From assembly GCA_025453925.1 (NCBI GenBank), contig JALOPK010000105.1, positions 1 to 9,400 of the forward strand: a stretch of DNA of 9,400 bases, given 5' to 3'. Made by a program: the position numbers and the translations under genes. Source of the DNA: Candidatus Eiseniibacteriota bacterium. GTDB lineage: Bacteria > JAFGKV01. This document shows, one piece after another, positions 7,361-9,400 of this stretch (positions are counted from its first letter, which is position 1; every line of letters starts with the position of its first letter). The notes under the pieces were generated by a model. The model had not been told where the DNA came from and ran no database searches. It was given only the letters and a program-made list of their open reading frames with translations.

Positions 7361-9385
7361 ATGAAGCACACCGGAGTTCTCCTCTCAGCGCTCGTCGCGC
7401 TTGGTTACGCCTACACATGGGCTCCCTTGGGTCCGCCCGGCCTCACGGCCTATGATTGGCATGCCCTCGACTCGATGGAGTACGCCAGCATCCTGTGCGC
7501 TGACACCTCCATCGTAATGGAGGGATCCACCGGGTGGGAGGCCTATTCCCACCAAGGGCTTCCCTGCCTGAGCGCGCTCCCGCTCGACAGCGCCTCGGTG
7601 CTCGTGGCGTTGGGGAACGGCGGGGACGGAGACGGCGTGTATCGATTCGACTTGGAGAGCCACGGTTTCTCACTCGTCCATCCCTGTTCCCTGCCCCGGT
7701 CAGTCCAGTACTCGGCGGGTTGGAATGCCTGGTTCGCGGGAGGGGAGGGGGGCCTCTCGGTCTCGACGAACGCCGTTGACTGGCTCGCCCTCGACGACTT
7801 CGCGGGCATGCCCTGCCGGGCCGTTGCCGTGGCGGAATCCTCGCTCGTCATGGCGGCCGATACCTCGGTGTTCTTTGCCCACGACGCCCACGCACTGGAG
7901 TTCAGCGGCAGGATCGATCTGGGCCTTGTCGAGCACAACCCCATCACCGAGGCCTCCGGCATCGTTGCCAGCAGGAGGAATGCCGGCGTGCTGTGGACTC
8001 AGAACGACTCGGGCAACCCCAATACGATCTACGCCATGTCCGAGAATGGGACACATCTTGGCGCCTACACCATCTCCGGCGCAACGAACCGGGATTGGGA
8101 GGACATCGCGATCGCCTACGACGCGGAGGGAGATCGGTACCTGATCTACGTCGGCGACATCGGCGACAACAACGGCGCCTATGTGGATAAGTACGTGTAT
8201 CTCGTGGAGGAGCCGGAAGTCTCGCCCTCTCAGCCCCCCGTTACCGTGACGCTCCATGGCATGCAGCGGATCACGTTCCAGTATCCGGGCGGTGTCCGCT
8301 ACAACGCCGAGACGCTGCTCATCGATCCGCTCACCAATGATCTCTATGTCGTGACCAAGCAGGGAGGCGGTATCGCGACGGTGTTTCGCGCCGCCTTCCC
8401 ACAGTCCACCGCCGAGACCATCGTTCTTGAGCAGGTGGCCGGCATCGCGGGGCTCGGAGGCACGGCGGTGGGTGGAGACATCTCCCCCTCCGGCCGGGAG
8501 ATCCTCATCAAGACCTACGGGCAGATGTACCACTGGCGACGCGGTCCGGGCCAAACCGTGGGGGAGGCGTTCGGCTCTGCGCGGACGGCGCTTCCCTATG
8601 TGCAGGAACCCCAGGGGGAAGCGGTCTGCTGGATGGCCAATCTCATGGGCTACCACACCATCAGCGAAGAGCAAGGCGGTGTCCCGGCCCACCTCTACCT
8701 GTATCGTCGCGAGGCATGGCAGCAGGCACAGCCGCCGATGTTTCCCGTGACGGATATCGCGGTCTCCGGCGCCGGCTCCCTGGTTGCCGTCTGTCCCGGG
8801 ACGAGCCTTGAAGCCGGACTCTGGTGCTCCGCAGACCAGGGTGCGACGTGGGCGCAGCAACTCTCGACGCCAAACCTGGGGGCGGTGGCGGTGGATTCCC
8901 ATGGCGTGGTGTTTCTCGGCTGGCACGGAGACCGCGACACGACTGGCGTCGCGGTTTGGGCTGCAGACGTGGCGTCTCTCACACCGGTGAACCAGGGGCT
9001 CCCTTCACTCAGCATCAATCGGCTGAGAGTCGACCTCAGGGACCCAAGCGGCGCCATGGCATGCTGCACCGACAGCGGCGCCGTAATGCTGACCGGCTAC
9101 TTCGAGCCGATGGAGTTGGGCATCGGCTGCGTCGCGCCCGACACGGCCTGCATCGAGTGGCCCCCCGTGCCTGCCGCCACCCACTACGACCTCTACCGGT
9201 CTCCGCTCGCATTCCAGTGGCCGGACCTGCCCTGGTACACGGTGGCGGTCCCCGACACGACGCTGACTGTGAGTGGTGTGGTTCTTCCCGACACGTCACT
9301 GTTCTTCATGGGCCGCGCCCGCAACCCCTCGCAGGTAACCCCCTGGTCCAACACGGTCGGAGTCCTGAACCGCAGCCTGCCGTAA
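7361..9385 (+). CDS. Exported propeller-like protein with Asp-box segments and a C-terminal FN3-like domain
   Basis: The 674-residue product begins with a probable signal peptide (Lys2, hydrophobic core about 5-17, possible cleavage near ALGYA). Residues 30-175 form short beta-strand-rich segments, including GLSVSTNAVDWLAL (131-144). A central block (about 178-450) carries what look like conserved motifs: LWTQNDSGNP (211-220), RDWEDIA (244-250), YVGDIGDNNG (263-272), YNAETLLIDP (314-323), GGDISPSGREILIKTY (371-386), QGEAV (418-422) and HTISEEQGG (432-440). I recognise this pattern from bacterial secreted proteins usually left as hypothetical, perhaps related to phytase-like or esterase-like propellers. 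Residues 459-580 resemble BNR repeats, with the Asp-box SADQGATW at 490-497. The last 90 or so residues (IEWPPVPAATHYDLYRS, then a second strand set) look like an FN3 domain. No sorting signal or membrane anchor is evident at the C-terminus. The function and ligand are unknown. The start rests on AGGAGA and the signal peptide. Confidence 0.8.
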   Translation: MKHTGVLLSALVALGYAYTWAPLGPPGLTAYDWHALDSMEYASILCADTSIVMEGSTGWEAYSHQGLPCLSALPLDSASVLVALGNGGDGDGVYRFDLESHGFSLVHPCSLPRSVQYSAGWNAWFAGGEGGLSVSTNAVDWLALDDFAGMPCRAVAVAESSLVMAADTSVFFAHDAHALEFSGRIDLGLVEHNPITEASGIVASRRNAGVLWTQNDSGNPNTIYAMSENGTHLGAYTISGATNRDWEDIAIAYDAEGDRYLIYVGDIGDNNGAYVDKYVYLVEEPEVSPSQPPVTVTLHGMQRITFQYPGGVRYNAETLLIDPLTNDLYVVTKQGGGIATVFRAAFPQSTAETIVLEQVAGIAGLGGTAVGGDISPSGREILIKTYGQMYHWRRGPGQTVGEAFGSARTALPYVQEPQGEAVCWMANLMGYHTISEEQGGVPAHLYLYRREAWQQAQPPMFPVTDIAVSGAGSLVAVCPGTSLEAGLWCSADQGATWAQQLSTPNLGAVAVDSHGVVFLGWHGDRDTTGVAVWAADVASLTPVNQGLPSLSINRLRVDLRDPSGAMACCTDSGAVMLTGYFEPMELGIGCVAPDTACIEWPPVPAATHYDLYRSPLAFQWPDLPWYTVAVPDTTLTVSGVVLPDTSLFFMGRARNPSQVTPWSNTVGVLNRSLP

Positions 9386-9400
9386 CCTGCAATCGTTCGC

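Noticed and set aside
7700-8926. 408-codon open frame on the - strand
   Set aside because: It lies fully inside the 7361-9385 gene, which has a signal peptide, a Shine-Dalgarno and domain motifs. The antisense peptide is rich in His, Arg and Gly with no recognisable motif, as expected from GC-rich antisense frames.

Overview
This window is a GC-rich bacterial chromosome segment in which every supported gene lies on the + strand. It reads as a tightly packed housekeeping cluster followed by one secreted-protein gene. The organism cannot be named from the sequence. The yebC-ruvC-ruvA-ruvB order, the tgt-yajC pair, the def-fmt-PASTA-rpe run and a terminal secreted protein with a fibronectin-III-like end together suggest an uncultured, didermic, high-GC lineage. 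My low-confidence inference is the FCB-related candidate phyla or a neighbouring group. I see no mobile elements, tRNA or rRNA genes, or CRISPR arrays.

Layout: (1) 1-2603 holds the 3' part of a YebC/PmpR-family gene, then ruvC, ruvA and ruvB, which encode the Holliday-junction branch-migration and resolution machine. (2) 2679-4232 holds tgt (queuosine tRNA modification) and yajC (Sec translocon accessory). (3) 4229-5718 holds def and fmt, which remove and add the formyl group of initiator Met. (4) 5715-6443 encodes a membrane-anchored protein with three PASTA domains and no kinase. (5) 6520-7203 is rpe (ribulose-phosphate 3-epimerase). (6) After a 157-bp gap holding a 9-bp GC-rich hairpin, 7361-9385 encodes a large exported protein of propeller-like character.

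The first ten genes look like one transcription unit, or two joined units. Stop and start codons overlap at ruvC/ruvA and ruvA/ruvB (ATGA) and at yajC/def, def/fmt and fmt/PASTA (GTGA), so translational coupling is likely. The gaps before tgt (75 bp) and before rpe (76 bp) are the only loose joints before the 157-bp gap.

I found no clearly new multi-gene system. The points most worth a second look are: ruvC has no ATG, GTG or TTG that can include its first catalytic aspartate; Fmt has glycine where the formyltransferase family has its catalytic asparagine; a 26-codon ORF fits exactly between the PASTA gene and rpe; and the last gene encodes a secreted protein whose conserved central domain is flanked by Asp-box-like segments.
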